NCBI RefSeq assembly: GCF_020215645.1
Contig: NZ_CP084058.1
Location: 3,038,001 to 3,102,000, forward strand
Direction of reading: 5' to 3'
DNA from: Nonomuraea gerenzanensis
GTDB taxonomy: Bacteria > Actinomycetota > Actinomycetes > Streptosporangiales > Streptosporangiaceae
DNA: 64,000 nucleotides
Part shown: in pieces, positions 62,935 to 64,000 of the stretch
How the letters are laid out: every line of letters begins with the position of its first letter
Position numbering within the stretch: the first letter of the stretch is position 1
The notes under the pieces: model-generated
Database searches by the model: none
What the model was told of the DNA's origin: nothing
Seen by the model: the letters and a program-made list of their open reading frames with translations, nothing else
Position numbers and translations under genes: made by a program

Positions 62935-64000
62935 GTGGAGTTTCGGATCTTGGGCACGGTGGGGGCGGTGCACGAGGGGGCCGCGATCGTGGTGGGCGGG
63001 CCGCGGCATCGCCGGTTGCTCGCGGTCCTGCTGCTGCGCGCGGGGCAGGTCGTGCCCGTGCCGGCGCTGACCGACGCCCTGTGGGGGGAGCGGCCGCCGC
63101 GCAGCGCGGGGGCGATGATTCACGTACGGGTCTCCGAGCTGCGGACCGCGTTGCGTGTCACGGGGAGCAGGGTGCTGACCCGTGACGGGGGCTACCTGCT
63201 GAAGGTCGGGCCTGACGAGCTGGACGCCGTCCGCTTCGAGCGGCTCGCCGCGGCCGGGGCCGCCGCCCTCGCCGCCGGCGACCCGGTGCGGGCCCGCGCC
63301 GATCTGGTGGCGGGGCTGGCGTTGTGGCGGGGGCCGGCGTTGGGGGAGTTCGCCGACGAGGCGTTCGCCCGGGCCGATGCCATCCGCCTGGGGGAGCTGC
63401 GGCTGCAGGCGGTGGAGCAGCGCATCGCGGCCGATCTCGAATTGGGGCGGCACGACTCGGTGGTGGCGGAGCTGCGCAAGCTCGTGCACGACCAGCCGTT
63501 GCGCGAGCGCTTCTGGGGGCAGCTCATGCTCGCCCTGTATCGGGGTGGGCGGCAGGGGGAGGCGCTGGAGGCGTACCGGTCGGCTCGTGATCACCTCACG
63601 GACCAGCTCGGTCTCGAACCGGGCGACGCGCTCCGGTCCCTGCACCACGCGATCCTGACCGCCGACCCGAGCCTGCGGGCGCCGGGGCGGGCGGTGGTGG
63701 TGCCGTCGCCTGACCCGGCGGACGCGCGTGTGGGGACGGGCAAGCTGGGGACGCGGCCTGATGCGGGGCCGGCGCTGCGGACGGCCGAGACCGGGACACA
63801 GCCCGGCGCGGGGCCAGGGCTGCAGCCGGGCACGGCGGGGACGTGGCCCGGCGCTGGAGCGGGGCTCGGTGCCGGAGTGCGGCCCGGCGGTCGCGTGCGG
63901 CAGGGGACCGCCGTCCCGGCGCAGCTGCCCGCCGACGTGTCCGCCTTCACCGGCCGCGCCGACCAGTTGCGCGAGCTGGACGAGCTGCTCGGCCACGACG
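62935..64000 (+). CDS. AfsR/SARP-family regulator, 5' part
   Basis: At least 355 residues, running off the right edge. GTG 62935 has GGGGAG at 62922-62927 (7-nt gap). The N-terminal OmpR-like winged helix (MEFRILGTVGAV, PRHRRLLAVLLLRAGQVV, HVRVSELRTALR) is followed by the bacterial transcriptional activator domain (AVRFERLAAAGAAAL to SLHHAILTADP, about 100-250). A Pro/Gly/Thr-rich linker of about 80 residues precedes PADVSAFTGRADQLRELDELL, the opening of an NB-ARC/STAND ATPase domain. Such proteins activate antibiotic or other secondary-metabolite genes. The target cluster is outside the window. Confidence 0.88.
   Translation, partial: MEFRILGTVGAVHEGAAIVVGGPRHRRLLAVLLLRAGQVVPVPALTDALWGERPPRSAGAMIHVRVSELRTALRVTGSRVLTRDGGYLLKVGPDELDAVRFERLAAAGAAALAAGDPVRARADLVAGLALWRGPALGEFADEAFARADAIRLGELRLQAVEQRIAADLELGRHDSVVAELRKLVHDQPLRERFWGQLMLALYRGGRQGEALEAYRSARDHLTDQLGLEPGDALRSLHHAILTADPSLRAPGRAVVVPSPDPADARVGTGKLGTRPDAGPALRTAETGTQPGAGPGLQPGTAGTWPGAGAGLGAGVRPGGRVRQGTAVPAQLPADVSAFTGRADQLRELDELLGHD

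Overview
The window is 64 kb of very GC-rich DNA, with G or C at nearly every third codon position, frequent GTG and TTG starts, and overlapping ATGA/GTGA gene junctions. Together with a bacterial proteasome activator (Bpa/PafE), a conservon (cvnABCD), a fused pcaDC and a SARP-type regulator, this points to a mycelial actinomycete. The protein flavour suggests Streptosporangiaceae (Nonomuraea-like), but that is inference. No rRNA, tRNA, CRISPR array or insertion sequence was recognised.

Left part (1-18 kb): the 3' end of a secreted metallophosphoesterase; a two-gene Ni/Co export unit with a (His-Gly)11 tract; a zinc-free MDR oxidoreductase; then a divergent tandem-IclR regulator and a complete protocatechuate operon (pcaI-J-F-H-G-B-DC) that takes protocatechuate to succinyl-CoA and acetyl-CoA. 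The operon ends in a truncated aldehyde dehydrogenase stub. Two TetR regulators, an acyltransferase, an SDR, two small secreted proteins and an ABC-F ATPase with a 7-codon leader ORF follow.

Middle part (18-40 kb): an alpha-galactoside uptake and hydrolysis operon (GH36 enzyme, lipoprotein, two permeases, no ATPase) with two LacI-type operators and a LacI gene; a five-gene CoA-linked catabolic operon (SDR, amidohydrolase, MaoC, MFS carrier, acyl-CoA synthetase) divergent from a PaaX-type regulator across a 9-bp inverted repeat; the proteasome activator; a serine hydrolase; a LysR remnant; the conservon; and a divergent acyl-CoA dehydrogenase and alpha-oxoamine synthase.

The most unusual region is 40.0-51.0 kb. 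Six tightly packed minus-strand genes encode a secreted/anchored vWA protein, a 1037-aa tubulin-like GTPase, a 613-aa unknown, a membrane-anchored pseudokinase, a zinc-ribbon P-loop GTPase, and a low-complexity tail-anchored protein. The combination recalls the GTPase-centred, NTP-dependent conflict systems of multicellular bacteria, and its function is open.

Right part (51-64 kb): a GH63-type glucosidase, a GT2 glycosyltransferase, a TetR, a pectate lyase with two palindromic operators, a secreted HAL/PAL-family protein that lacks the MIO-forming Ala-Ser-Gly, an ArsC/Spx-like protein, an MFS drug exporter with divergent TetR, and the 5' end of an AfsR/SARP regulator. A recurrent feature is a TANNNT -10 hexamer 6-8 nt before the start codon of many regulators, which suggests leaderless mRNAs.
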